Counted from the first letter of the stretch, positions 11,690-23,058 are shown. The stretch: DNA of 64,000 nucleotides from Fasciola hepatica (GCA_948099385.1 CANUEZ040000193.1:6336501-6400500), one strand, 5' to 3'. Notes: generated from the sequence alone by a model not told the origin. Program-made: numbers and translations.

Positions 11690-12230
11690 ATTTCGGCTTT
11701 GGTTGAACTGCATTAGGGCCACTTGGGTGTGAATAAAATGAAGCCACTGACTTCACGGATGTGATGGTGGCCGTAATTGGATACGATCATTGTCACCATG
11801 ACAAAGAACCCGTGGTCCGAAAGCAGAGAGTTCACGCTGACTTCTGTGGCTCATTCGTGAACAAAAATCATGCCCGTGTACTGAATGACTTCTACTTGAA
11901 ATGGCCAGAAGTGTTTCTTACGAGTTCACCAACCAACCTGTTCGTAATCCAAGTTTTACGGAAGCGCCTCAGCCGAGAAGCAACCCGTCGGGTACTGGTC
12001 ACCGACACCGGAGCGTTGTTCTGTGCTTTGGATCCGAAAATTGGCTTGACCGCCAACGTGGTCAATCACACTGCTGAGACGACCGAGGATCCAACTGGTG
12101 ACCGTGTTGATGACAGGAATCCATTTATTTATCCCACCGAAACGACGACCACCTCGGCCGAGGAAAGCCAAAATAACTAGAAGCCCTTGAAGGAGGACAG
12201 ATTTGATGATTCAGCGAGCATCACACGTGA
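11690..12230 (+). pseudogene. Gypsy element 1: integrase remnant
   Basis: A degraded zinc-binding region contains GHLGVNKMKPLTSRM and two tryptophans. The 139-codon frame 11761-12180 then carries VHADFCGSFVNK, YLKWPEVFLTSSPT, VIQVLRKRLSRE and RVLVTDTGALFCA. These align with the gypsy integrase core: first catalytic Asp in DFCGP, KWPEV, and second Asp in VTDNGxQF. The HPQSNGxAE block is reduced to fragments after 12100, and the reading frame changes, so the catalytic Glu region is lost. This is the best preserved piece of the element. Confidence 0.8.
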
Positions 12231-13870
12231 TCATGCCAAGTTGATTTTCGTAGCTACGCTCGCTGAGAATCGTCAACCAATTAGGGCCGCTGCGGACGGG
12301 TACAGCTAAAGCCTATTTTGATTGATCAAATCCTAACCTGCCAGATAATTTCTTTAATTTATCATTTATGCAAATCATTTCTGGAATAAAATAATCGCGC
12401 TTTTCTGTAGCCTAGGCATTCTTGCCTATTTGGATTACGTGGTTTCGGGTGAAAGCCATTTAGACACATTCTATCAGCTTGTGTATTCGGAATATTACAC
12501 GAAGAATTATCTTTCCCTCTATCTTGTCTGATTGGTTCGCGGCGTCCGTCTTTTCGATGTTAATCCAAGTGGATTTCCCATTTCATACCATTCAGGCTCC
12601 TCGTGCCAACAGTAAACTCTCGGAATAATCATTCAGACTGGAAATCATAACAGAGGTTTAGTGATTATCAATGTGTAGTTCAGTTTTACATGATGCAGTA
12701 TCATGTGAAGCACGTGGCTTTGGTTCAATAAAATAATCTGCATTGATGTAGTACCGTGTCTGTTCATGAACCACTTATTATTGCATTGCCGGTCATTCTT
12801 GTCAAGAGTATCTTCAAATGTCTACAGTATTCAACAACACGTCTTACGTTGTTTAAACCGCTTTCATTGCTTTTACTTCCATTTAATATTCAGTGGATTA
12901 CAAAGCTGTCCCAAATGTATAAGTCCATATTCTTCTGTATTTCTCTCAAGTATATTGATCTTTGAACAAGCATTTTAATCCAACTTTGTTGAAACTCATA
13001 TTTTGCGGAAAATCACCAACTTTATCTAATATTATCGTGGTCGAAGCTCACTGTAGGATTACATGTGGAGTTCTTTTCAGCGGGAACAGTCTCAATTACT
13101 CATTTCATATTGCAATAAACTGACTGATTTTAACTGTTATGTACGAGTTTGCATTTTTTCCAATCAAACGATGTACTATTGGCCAGCGTATGCAAGGGAT
13201 TCAGACTGACTCAAAACTAGGATACACACAGCTATCGCCCAGTAATTTGAAACTACCAGCTTTCAAAGAAAACCAAAACTTGCTTGAGCGTACCTCAGTG
13301 TCACTGTGTTTCACTGAATCGCTTGTAAACCGAAATTCTGTAGTTTGGGGGTGACAATGAGTTGCACAATGGTGACCTCCGAAGAGGGACAGTTTAGGAT
13401 CGGGTGAACCTCATCAAGCTGTTTCCATATCATCCACTTTCACAAGTCCAACCGACTATGCGTGGACCACCTGTCTGTTATAGTAGTAGGCTGCATTACG
13501 TTACCTCGACAACCATAGGAGCATCCGTTGAGACAAGAAAGAATACTTGCAACCAACAGACCTTACGCGACAGACCAGAGGAAGTTCCTTCACGGGGGCT
13601 TCGGTCAGTATCTCGTGTTGGGTTAGCGACCTACTATCTTCTAGGTCAGACTTTCGAGTCAGTGGATACGGAAAGAGTATCCAAAAAAAGTCTTTTGTGC
13701 ATTGTGGGCAGTCAACAAGAATTATATGCCCAAAAATCTCCCTCTTTCCTTCGGCGAACACATTTCGTATTTCCCTGCTCTTAAACTCTCTCACATCCCA
13801 ATTCTAAATAAATATGAGGGGCCGCAACGAGTCGTGACGGTGAACTTCTAACTCTCGGTAACGGTAGCAA
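12231..13870. other. About 1.6 kb between gypsy element 1 and the RTE LINE, no identified gene
   Basis: This should contain the 3' LTR of gypsy element 1 and the 5' region of the RTE LINE, but neither boundary is visible. The longest frames (13404-13784 plus, 126 codons; 13501-13794 minus, 97 codons; 12756-12978 plus) show no domain I recognise. Sequences resembling polyadenylation signals (AATAAA) occur near 12385 and 12728. Confidence 0.4.
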
Positions 13871-13989
13871 ATATGGGACAAGGAAAAAGAGAATCGATAC
13901 TCCAACCTAGGCCTATGTCACAATTAGCTGATTTCAGCATCGACACACCTCGTCAAACGGAACAACAGTCTGCCCTACCTGGAATTCTT

Positions 13990-14700
13990 CAAAATGGATG
14001 TTCATCGTGTCCTCGAAAAACGCAAACAAAACCCAACTTCAGTGTTAACACTTTGCTCACCAGCTACTAACTGGGTTTCCCGTTTCACTCTTCGTATGAT
14101 GGGTCATTTGGTGTCTAGTGATTGTGGTAACGCTGGCGTTGGCATCATTCTCGGCATGAAAACTGAGCGTGCACTGCTGCACTGGATTCCAATGACCAGT
14201 CGTCTATGTGCGATTCGGGTGAACGGTTCTATACATGTGAACAGTACTAGACTGAAGAGTCCATGCCTGTTTTTCGTTTATGTGTATGCCCCAAATGACT
14301 GCAACTCGTCTGAGGCTAAAGACGAATACTCCTATGATGTTATCAATTGCTCCGTAGCATGCATTCAACGGACATCATGGATGTTGATGGTGAATTCAGT
14401 GTTCAAGTTGGAAGCCTAGAAGAGACGGAGAGAAATAAATTAAACCGTTTCGACATTTCAACCGATGGAACCGATCACGGTGACAGACCCATTCAACTCT
14501 GGCCCGACCATGGACTATTCCTAGCGAGTACAAATTTCTGGCACAAAATGCTCCACCGAGTAACCTGGCACCTTGCTGCGTCTTCACAGCTTTGCACTCA
14601 GATCGACCATATTGTTCTTGAATACCGCTGGCACGGATCAACTCTAAACTGCTAATCATTTTGGTCCCCGTCTGTTGCCAATGATCACACAGTTGTCTGA
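13990..14700 (+). pseudogene. RTE LINE endonuclease domain, frameshifted
   Basis: Two overlapping frames, 13994-14419 and 14347-14655, together cover the endonuclease. The first has GNAGVGIILGMKTERALL, WIPMTSRLCAIRVNGS and FVYVYAPNDCN; the second has VQVGSLEETER, DHGLFLASTNF, RVTWHLAASSQ and TQIDHIVLEYRW. These follow the RTE endonuclease order, ending with the catalytic Asp-His in QIDHI. A frameshift near 14340 joins the two, and the catalytic block expected as GDFN reads GEFS, so a key Asp-Asn is missing. The domain would nick target DNA to prime reverse transcription. Confidence 0.8.
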
Positions 14701-14839
14701 GTGAATCGAAGCACACTTCTGGTCGGTGGCCGAAAATACATCAAATACAAATATCAAGTAGTTCGGCACATTCAACATTTGCCTCATTTTACCAAGCCGA
14801 TAAGTTGTCGTGGCAATCAGCCCCACTTGAGCGATCGAT

Positions 14840-15480
14840 TCTTTCGAAATCTTAGCATAAATGTTCCGATTTCGGCAAGTGTATTTCATATGGTCAATTA
14901 CGTCGTTGTTTCACATGTCTCCGTCGATAAGCCACATGTTTTGCTTGTTGTAAGTTTGGTCACAATGCTAGTGCTTGTAGAAGCAGCCCAGCATATCGAC
15001 AGACGATCCCCTCAGCATCCTCTAACACTTCTTTACTTCCTACCAGGTTTTCGACACTTAATTGAGCCCTCTTGTCAGAGAATGTTTAGACATATTACCA
15101 GGAATTGCATACTCAAGCGGGTAGTTAACACACTCGTATTATTGACACTGGGCGTATAGAATCCATCACTTCACCTAATGCTATAAATTGCGTTTATCCC
15201 ATCGATAAAAATAATCCTACTAGTGTGAATACTCCAGGGATTACTGGATACAAACTCCCACATGTCGGTTCTTGTATGGTTCTAATTGAATGTAAGTTTT
15301 TGGTTTCTGATCCTGGACTTCTACTTCTTGGTTTTAAATATGTTTGTGAATTTCGCGTTGATGTCGTTCTCCTACATCCTTCGCGCGATTCATTGAGTAT
15401 ACAACAGGTTTCTGATGGAATGCATATTCCTGGATTAAGGTTAGATATATCTGGCGATCTCATTTTACTAAGGCGCAGTA
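14840..15480 (+). pseudogene. Gypsy element 2: Gag zinc knuckle and aspartic protease
   Basis: CFACCKFGHNASAC at 14937-14978 is a perfect C-X2-C-X4-H-X4-C knuckle. About 160 bases on, IIDTG at 15138-15152 is the protease active site with its catalytic Asp intact, followed by RIESITSPNAINCVYP, then VNTPGITGYKLPHVGSC and LGFKYVCEFRVDVVL, matching the later conserved blocks of invertebrate gypsy proteases (GITGH-LP and ILGL). The frame 15225-15560 preserves most of this. Stops between knuckle and protease show decay. Confidence 0.75.
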
Positions 15481-15499
15481 TAATTCATTTAAGTTTGAG

Positions 15500-15830
15500 T
15501 TGCAGCGGGTATATACAGACTATTGTGGATCCATCTCGGGTAAAAGCTACAGTCTTGTGATCACCGATGACTTTTCCCACTGGGCAACGGTATATTGAAC
15601 AACTTCACCTACTGCTTACTTCACACAGACTACCTTCAGGAAGAAATTCAACAGAAGAGGAATTCTGTTTGTGCCAGTTGTTGACATTGGCACCATTTTA
15701 GCTCCTTAACTCCTGGATAATTGGCTATAAGATCTTTGTTGAAAAGTGAACCACTTTGCTCTTCGTCACCCACAGTCTAATGGTCGTGCAGATAAGTTTG
15801 AATGAAATTTGTTTTGTGATTCCCCATACA
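15500..15830 (+). pseudogene. Gypsy element 2: integrase core
   Basis: The translation gives DYCGSISGKSYSLVITDDF, SHWATVY, TFRKKFNRRGI and finally RHPQSNGRAD at 15764-15793. This is the integrase run from the first catalytic Asp (DYCGP) through the SKWPEV-equivalent to the HPQSNGxAE block. The final residue of that block is Asp in place of the catalytic Glu. Stops and frameshifts lie between. The zinc-binding N-terminal domain is missing, consistent with an internal deletion that also removed reverse transcriptase and RNase H. Confidence 0.75.
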
Positions 15831-15979
15831 GTTTTTGAACCTGGTCTTGCCATTGACAATCCATTAGATATCACAAGTATTCACCGAGTGGTACACGCAC
15901 ATTATCCAGTTAAGAAACGGCCGTGAATAGTAGTGGATTGTGGAGGTGGAAACAGCTGCAGTGATGAGCATCAGCAACA

Positions 15980-17480
15980 GCGATTGGCAGCAGCTGAAAT
16001 CTTATCCGTCTGAGTAAAAACACCTGTTCTGGAAAGTCAGGCGTTATTGAACTGTTCTAAGAGACAAACGGCTCACTGATTCGAACTCAGGAGCGTCGTC
16101 TAGAATGTTGGGAGAAGGATTTTCAGAGGCCGTTTAATTGGCCTTTATCCCCGACAGGCTTATTAAGAATCGTCATTGCTCCAACTGTGGTTGTAGATAC
16201 CGGTCCTCTATCAGAAACGGAGGTTCTTCCTGACATAGTCCCCCTAAACGAAATAAGACTGCTTGACCGGATGAGTTGCCTCCGTCTATTTTCAAGGACG
16301 ATGGAGCATAATTGTTATTGGGTTGACAAATTTCCCCGATTTCGTAGGTCACAGGGAACAAGTTCCAAAGAGTTGGAAATAATCTGTGATTGTGGCAATT
16401 AAATAGAGAAGGATGGTGATTCCTCTTGTCAAAACCACCCGGGAATAAGTTCGGTTAGCATCACATCTCAAATGCTTGCATTTATCATTCCCCATTACTC
16501 ATCTACCACTCGAAAACAGTGCCTTAGCGACCATCAAGATGGGTTTGTACTTGATCTCGGTTATGTTGATCATATCTTTACTCTCCAACAAAATATCGAA
16601 CACATGCACACATTTTATAGGCAACTACCATCCTTTTTCTTGATCCTTAAGCGATCTGGGACTCAGTTGACCACATAATCCTCCGACGTTGTCTCTCGTT
16701 TGAGGGTGTACCAGAGAAATTCCGTTCCAACATAAAGTCCTTTTATGTGAACAGCCTAGGTCGTGTTAAGTTTTACGGTTCTCCTTCACCCGAGTTCACC
16801 ACGATAAGTTGTGTGCATCGGGGTTACCCCGATCTACTTTTCTCTTTACCTTCGTGACTGATACGGTCCCAGGTACAGCACTTTTGTCAGGTGATGATAG
16901 TAATATCAAACTTTTCCCTAGTTAAAAGGTCTTCGACCTTGAATATGCGAGTGACATGGTGCTCCTTTATAAAGATCCAGGTAAGTTGCAAGCTTTTTTG
17001 AGCAACAATGATTGGTATTCGTTTTTCAATATGCTGTTGAAGGATTGGGTTAGTCCAAAACTAAATCTTTCACTATCTGGAGAACCATAGACTTGGTTGA
17101 TAAGTTGTTTTCTGGGCAGCTGGATTTTACTGGGAGAACAGATATCTGTTCAGGTGTCACTGTATGCAGAAATTTCGCTTGACATTTGCCAATCTGAGTC
17201 ATCTGTGGATTTGGTACGAAATCTGGTCATCAATCAAGAGTCGGGTATACGCTGCAGCAGTCAAGCCCGTACTTCTCTGTGGTTAGGAGACATGGCCACT
17301 ACGGCTGAGGAGTATTATAATATTATTGGTATATGAACGCACGCCCCCTGACGGGATTCCTCAGCACGCCATATTCGAGGAGGCGAGTGCCTGTTGGAAA
17401 ATGAGTAAGGATGTCCAGTCCATGACATGGAAGAAAGAAATGAAAAGTCAAACCAAATCAAACCAAACTTGCACCAATCA
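15980..17480 (+). pseudogene. RTE LINE linker, reverse transcriptase and tail
   Basis: The linker has NGSLIRTQERRLECW and FNWPLSP, then a degraded APGPDDLPP-like block ending in FKDDGA. Frame 16472-16678 contains GYVDHIFTLQQNIEHMHTFY, equivalent to the fluke RTE motif GRGCxDHIFTLRQxLEHRHTF. GVPEKF follows near 16706, then LEYASDMVLL near 16938-16967, the YADD catalytic loop with the first Asp changed to Ser. The tail (ISVQVSL, WLGD, and after 17309 a PDGIPQHAIFEEA block) matches the RTE C-terminus, and it would copy element RNA at the nicked target. Multiple frameshifts make it inactive. Confidence 0.8.
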
Positions 17481-20165
17481 AGACAGCTAAAACGCTAGAA
17501 TCTTCCAAATCTAGGAATGGCAAATTTCTAAAGCACGTCACAAAGCTTCGGGGTAGTCAGAAAAACTAAATCGTGCACGGATGATGATTTTGGGGATCAA
17601 CCCAATTCTACAATAATACTTGCTTCTTGTGACCGTCCTCTTTCATATTCACCCATTGAAGACTCCGAAAACTATTCTCAATCTGACATTTTTCTAATTA
17701 TTCTCGAGCCCTGATATTCTCATTCTTATTCTAGCTCGGATGGGCTATCCCCTGTAATTCTTGGGTACAGTAGAATTCTAGCTTGCGCAACCCATGTCAG
17801 CTTTGTCGAGTGAACCCTTTGGTAAACTGTTCGACGCAACTAACACAAGAAAACGCGCTCATTTAGCAGTCTTTCACTAGAAGAACTATAAGCAGTGAGA
17901 AACTCATTTCTTGTTGTCTTTAAACACACCTTCAGTAATTGCCAGTTTGCCTGCACACCCAAGAGGTCCACAGTTGATAGTAAAGATTCCTCAAAAACAC
18001 CACATTATCCCGTCCTATTACACACGCGTCCAATCTGTCCGTTGTGTACTTCATGAATATTCTTCAGCCTCTGATTCAACACACAGACCGCTTCCCATTT
18101 ATTGAAAATCCTGAAGCTTTCCAAGGTCCTTGACCAATAATTAAGCGGCTATTTATCCATAACGAACCTAGAGCTGTCGGTGGGTCATGCAAATGACAGC
18201 GTCAGAAGGGACTAGACTTTATCCAGGTACAGTTCTCTGATTGAAGAAATACAATGTAAACCCCAAACATGATCTTCCTTGGATTGGTATTGCCCAAAGC
18301 AATAACTTTATTCTCAATTGCTTGCAAATCAAGGGAGAAAGTTGACGCAAACTTCCATGTTGAATAGGGCTGAAGGTCATTCATGCCAAACTGCAGGTAA
18401 AACATCCACGGCATTGGTTCCTTCCGTAAAGTAGAGGCACGAAACACTCATAATAAAACAGGGACAGTGGAAAGGGATTGCATGTTATGTTCATACTGTT
18501 TATTGTCGAGTCGATCAGTCGCTTGCACTAGATTTTTCACCACGCAGTGCAGAAATTTAGGAAAGGATACTAGTTTCCTGAGATCAATTCAAACAATTAT
18601 GGATTATTCCATGGTTCTGTGTTCTTCCTCTTCTATATTCCACTGGAATCGGCAACCTTCGTATATTTTCCCTACTGGAGGCGTTCAAATAAGCTGACAA
18701 TATTGTTCTTGTCAGGAAATTTCCGGCCTACTTCTTGAAAATCTATCTCGTTTACAGAATCTTTCAAGCCGAGAGTGTTTGAAAACTAATGTCTCCATGC
18801 ACCTTGAAAGTTAGTTCATGAATTTTCGCTCATTTATTCCAATAAGTTGTGTTCCCGTTACTTCTGTGGTGGAAAACTGATGTGTCTGTCTTCTCAGACA
18901 GTTTCGGTCATTTCAGCAACTGAATTTCAAATGCAACTTCCAATGTGTTCTTCACATCATGTTTCACTTTCCCCGCAATTGTTCTCGTATTTCAGAACCT
19001 GTACCTTAGCACACTACTCCGTGGCCTGGTAATTACAAGTCATGCTTCATCTATGATCGGTGCACTTTTGACCCTACTCCTTGGTCAGCATAATAAGTCT
19101 TGTTAAATCTCTAACCAACAATCAAGAGACGGGTGAGGAGTATTATAATATTATTGGTATATGAACGCACGCCCCCTGACGGGATTCCTCAGCACGCCAT
19201 ATTCGAGGAGGCGAGTGCCTGTTGGAAAATGAGTAAGGATGTCCAGTCCATGACATGGAAGAAAGAAATGAAAAGTCAAACCAAATCAAACCAAACTTGC
19301 ACCAATCAAGACAGATAAAACGCTAGAATATGTCGTTCGTTGAAAAATCTTCCAAATTTATGAATTGCAAATTCCTAAAGCACGTCACAAAGCTTCGGGG
19401 TAGTCAGAAAAACTAAATCGTGCACGGATGATGATTTTGGGGATCAACCCAATTCTACAATAATACTTGCTTCTTGTGACCGTCCTCTTTCATATTCACC
19501 CATTGAAGACTCCGAAAATTATTCTCAATCTGACATTTCTTTAATTATTCTCTAGCGCTGATATTACCATTCTTATTCTAGCTCGGATGGGCTATCCCCT
19601 GTAATTCTTGGGTACAGTGGAATTCTAGCTTGCGCAACCCATGTCAGCTTTGTCGAGTGAACCCTTTGGTAAACTGTTCGACGCAACTAACACAAGAAAA
19701 CGCGCTCATTTAGCAGTCTTTCACTAGAAGAACTATAAGCAGTGAGAAACTCATTTCTTGTTGTCTTTAAACACACCTTCAGTAATTGCTAGTTTGCCTG
19801 CACACCCAAGAGGTCCACAGTTGATAGTAAAGATTCCTCAAAAACACCACATTATCCCGTCCTATTACACACGCGTCCAATCTGTCCGCTCATTTATTCC
19901 AATAGTTTGTGTTCCCGTTACTTCTGTGGTGGAAAACTGATGTGTCTGTCTTCTCAGACAGTTTCGGTCATTTCAGCAACTGAATTTCAAATTCAACTTC
20001 CAATGTGTTCTTCTCATCATGTCTCACTTTCCCTGCAATTGTTCTCGTATTTCGGTACCTGTACCTTAGCACACTACTCCGTGGCTTGGTAATTGCAAGT
20101 CATGTATCATATATGATCGGTGCACTTTTGACCCTACTCCTTGGTCAGCATAATAAGTCTTGTTA
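17215..20165. repeat. Imperfect tandem duplication of the RTE tail and its 3' flank
   Basis: The unit 17215-19107 recurs at 19108-20165 with very high identity (near 97% by eye). The second copy is shorter: about 65 bases are missing near its start (between GAGTCGGGT and GAGGAG) and about 800 bases, corresponding to 18030-18829, are missing at a junction where both flanks end in CCG or CG. The second copy has an 18-base addition near 19330. Part of the unit is the last 60 codons of the RTE LINE; the remainder has no recognised gene. The small open frames 17911-18105, 18847-19032, 19758-19940 and 19907-20092 are duplicate pairs of each other. Confidence 0.9.
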
Positions 20166-20640
20166 CCACTGCATCACCCAGCTTCCCTCGGGACAGGTCC
20201 GAACCACAGAAATAATTTTTTTTAGATGTAATTTTCTATGATACTAAACAATATCTTACAGCTTCGAGGAGAGACACGGTATCTGTTCCGGTAATTCCAA
20301 GGTAATGACTTCCACCAAATCAAGTCTTCACCGCAGGATGGGCCATCGTACTCACACTTGAACCTGATTGAGTTTTGTTGTCTAGTTCTGTCGGACAGTT
20401 ATATAGTTATTGTTCACTCGGGTTGTTCAGTGACATGCGTGTGTGAGGGCGAGCTGATTAGTTGACTAAGTAAAGTCGGATAATTACCTTGGTTCAGGAA
20501 TTTTTTCACTCTCTGATAGTAATACGTAATACAAACACAAATATAAGTCATTTCGGCCGTTTTCCACACGTAAGATTTACTTCAAACCTAAATGGCACAC
20601 TGTTGTACAGTGTGAGCATTCCCTATAATGTCAAAGATTG
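20166..20640. other. Short unique stretch before block B1
   Basis: No open frame of note and no match to other parts of the window. Weak similarity to the left flank of block B2 begins at about 20640. Confidence 0.4.
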
Positions 20641-20787
20641 TCGGCCTCCTTAACCTCGGCGAAGCTAAAGCTGTATTCGTTGAAACTTTCATTATCCTCT
20701 TCGAGTTACTGATGTTGTCAATATAAACAAGCACGGTAATTTCGACGGCATGATAGATTTTCATATGAATCAAGATGGGTTTCTAAT

Positions 20788-21347
20788 TATTTCTGTGTGC
20801 TGATTCTGTACATATGCTTAAATTCATTTGAAACGAATAACATATAATTGAAGGAGAAATGTGTGCATTACTTGAAACTTACTATCTAGTCTGATATAAA
20901 AATTCACCCTAGTACCACATGAATGTCCCAGTGAAGATTTGGCCAGAATATCTATTTACCAGTCTTACACATTTTGACTTTATGGAATCATTTATATAAA
21001 ACGAGGCTCTGGCTTTCTCACGGCCATTTATTTATTATGTTCGGTTTATAAATCCTAAAACGATTTTGCGTCCACAAAAGGGGCTGCATAGTTGGATTTT
21101 TATTGACTTTGCTGTAGGAAACAGATGCACTATGCCTTGTTTCAAACAGATGGGAAATAAAAATGTCCATACCAACGTGCTCGAATGTTTCGCCCCAAAA
21201 CACCAACTTAACTAAAAAGTAAAGTAGTAATAGTAATAAACTTTGGTAACGTGTCAAACTGACTGAAACGGCGGAAGTTAGAATTACTGGGGTCAGTGGA
21301 CGATATGATTGTTTGGTCTTGCTTGTAGTCCAAAATCGCCTATGGAA
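20788..21347. other. About 560 bases present in B1 and absent in B2
   Basis: In B2 the flanks are fused as TTCTAATCGGCAAATC; in B1 they are separated by 560 bases starting after CTAAT and ending in GGAAT. The shared AAT on both sides could be a short target-site duplication. The segment contains a 113-codon minus-strand frame (21018-21359) without recognisable domains. It has no obvious terminal inverted repeats. It is either a short inserted element in B1 or a deletion in B2. Confidence 0.6.
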
Positions 21348-22635
21348 TCGGCAAATCACAGTGTTACTTCCTACCTCAGGAATGTTGGTTCCACAGAAAC
21401 AACTGAAGAATCAAAAATGAAAATTCGTTTTTAGGCAAATATTCAGTTCTCTTTATTTCGGGTCTTCTGGTTGCCAATGCAGAAGGCACGCGGTTTAGCA
21501 GAATCTTAGTCCCACTGGTTGAAAATATCGCAAACGTTTAGATTTCGACCAAACTTTGCTGATCAAATGCGACCCTAATAGATCCAACATATTCTCCAAA
21601 TTCAGTGGTGCTCCTTAACAGTAGCGTTAGGGTAGTCCGTTGCTCCTATTCAGAAGTAGACTAGGGAGTAAGCCTATTTGATATTTGGTGTGGTTTCAAG
21701 GTACATCCGACCATTTTCGTTTTAAAAGTATGCCGTGTTCAGTTATAGGATTTTCATACTCAAATAATGGTTTGGTTGACATCGTGGTGATTAGTGAAAT
21801 ATATATTGATACAATCATGTTGGGTTTTTTATGAAAGGACCAAAGCAAGCAGAGCCAGGTATTTGTGATGCACCATTTTGTAGACAATCAGAGGCGACCA
21901 GCAGGAGAAAGTGTTGCACACAGATGACGCATTACTACCTCATGACCATCGTATCTGTCAGTTTGTTTTCCTCAAATAATAAGTTAATCCAGTGATCATG
22001 AGTACACCCAATCTCTGCGCTGTTGGAATGTTTCAGGGCCTTTCATCGACGTGAGGTTCGTTGGAGCTGCTTCCAACACATTCGCCTAACAGGCAATTCA
22101 TATCGTAATCTCAAAATTTCTGTAAGCAAAGGATTTCCAAGGATATAGGCTCTTGCCAGGTTTCACTTTGTTACTACACTGCTAAAATGTTGTTTTTTCA
22201 TGTAAATGGCAATTAATTAGACGACTTGGATAGTTTATCATTGCTGACTGACACACTTGAGAACAAAGACAATTACATTGCGTCGATGATCTGATTGCTA
22301 CAGAGATAACAGGGAGTAACACTAGAGGTTTGTTTACCTCACATGTATGGTCCGTGAAAAGATCAAGGTTGCATTCATATGCTACATCGCGAAACTTTGG
22401 GGTTAGAAATAGGAAAATGCGTGGTATCCACACACAATAAAATGTTCAGACCGAAGATTCATATATGTCAAGTGATTCAGTGAGGAAACTTAGTCCCCGG
22501 CAAGTTAATTGGTGAAATCTTCTCAGAACTATTCTTCTGGCATCCCTTTCGTTTACGTTAACAGTGCAAAGATATCCCACTAGAAATTCGAATTGTGTGC
22601 AACGCAGCAAGTGAAAGATTTAATATTATCAAAGT

Positions 22636-23058
22636 GTGCTCATTCATCTAGGACCAATTTTTGTGGCCACACGCTTACCATCGGTGAGTTACACGAGTAC
22701 GCTGCTATCAATTGGATTTCCATTGGTAACACTGTGTTTGTGCCTTTCGCAAGTGATTTCCAACAAACCGGGTATAACAGCTGCACGCGGAGGGTCTTCG
22801 TGGGTTAATCATGGTGAGTTCACAATAAACGTCCTGTGGTTCATTAGTATACTACTGAAAATAATCTTACTGATAACTTTTGATGACTCACTGCACATCA
22901 CTTCCTATATAATTTTGTGTTCAGTGTTTCAAATGAAAGGTATACAAACCAAAACGGAACTCCAATCCCGGCTACTTGCTTTGCGAATTACATCCCTGTT
23001 CATGGTTGGTATAAAGGCAGGCTTGTTACCAGCACACAATACTTGGTCATATACATGA
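22636..23058 (+). CDS. Open frame conserved between B1 and B2, unknown product
   Basis: A 140-codon frame in B1 aligns with a 142-codon frame at 54595-55023 in B2. Long identical or near-identical runs include PIFVATRLPSVSYTS, LLSIGFPL, SSWVNHGEFT, ILLITFDDSLHITS and LRITSL. The middle is hydrophobic (around residues 68-100) and could be one or two membrane segments. There is no recognised domain, and no sign of a promoter or splice-site evidence either way. Because the DNA differs by about 10% yet the frame has stayed open in both copies, coding is possible. Chance is still a real alternative at this length, and other frames here are also partly open. Confidence 0.3.
   Translation: MLIHLGPIFVATRLPSVSYTSTLLSIGFPLVTLCLCLSQVISNKPGITAARGGSSWVNHGEFTINVLWFISILLKIILLITFDDSLHITSYIILCSVFQMKGIQTKTELQSRLLALRITSLFMVGIKAGLLPAHNTWSYT

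Larger units (their letters stand above)
9420..12230 (+). mobile_element. Decayed Ty3/gypsy LTR retrotransposon (element 1)
   Basis: Domains appear in the standard gypsy order on one strand: CCHC zinc knuckle (9683-9724), protease (about 9840-10030), reverse transcriptase (10265-10900), RNase H (about 11070-11540) and integrase (about 11690-12230). The spacing is close to a full-length pol region, but frames are broken repeatedly, so it cannot encode a working polyprotein. The style of the reverse transcriptase, RNase H and integrase blocks resembles K02A2.6-like gypsy elements of invertebrates. I could not locate a matching pair of LTRs, so the outer limits are uncertain. Confidence 0.8.
14720..15940 (+). 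mobile_element. Ty3/gypsy fragment (element 2) nested in the RTE LINE, lacking reverse transcriptase
   Basis: In order are a Gag zinc knuckle (14937-14978), an aspartic protease (about 15120-15470) and an integrase core (about 15500-15830). The reverse transcriptase and RNase H that should lie between protease and integrase, normally well over a kilobase, are absent: integrase motifs begin within about 50 bases of the protease end. No LTRs are visible at either junction with the LINE. Either a full gypsy inserted and lost its middle and both LTRs, or a pre-deleted copy was captured. It differs in sequence from gypsy element 1. Confidence 0.75.
13870..17485 (+). mobile_element. RTE-type non-LTR retrotransposon (LINE) interrupted by a gypsy element
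   Basis: An AP-like endonuclease (about 13990-14700) and a reverse transcriptase with its linker and tail (about 15980-17480) lie on the same strand and match the single polyprotein of fluke RTE LINEs. The two are separated by about 1.25 kb of unrelated gypsy sequence (14720-15940). The linker resumes after the interruption with recognisable family blocks, so the gypsy fragment sits inside one original LINE and not between two. Frames are broken many times. The 3' tail around 17310-17485 is duplicated at 19130-19320. Confidence 0.8.

Noticed and set aside
13404..13807. Overlapping frames (126, 86 and 97 codons) as a gene between gypsy 1 and the RTE LINE
   Set aside because: Three overlapping frames on both strands are open, which suggests low stop density; no motif supports any of them.
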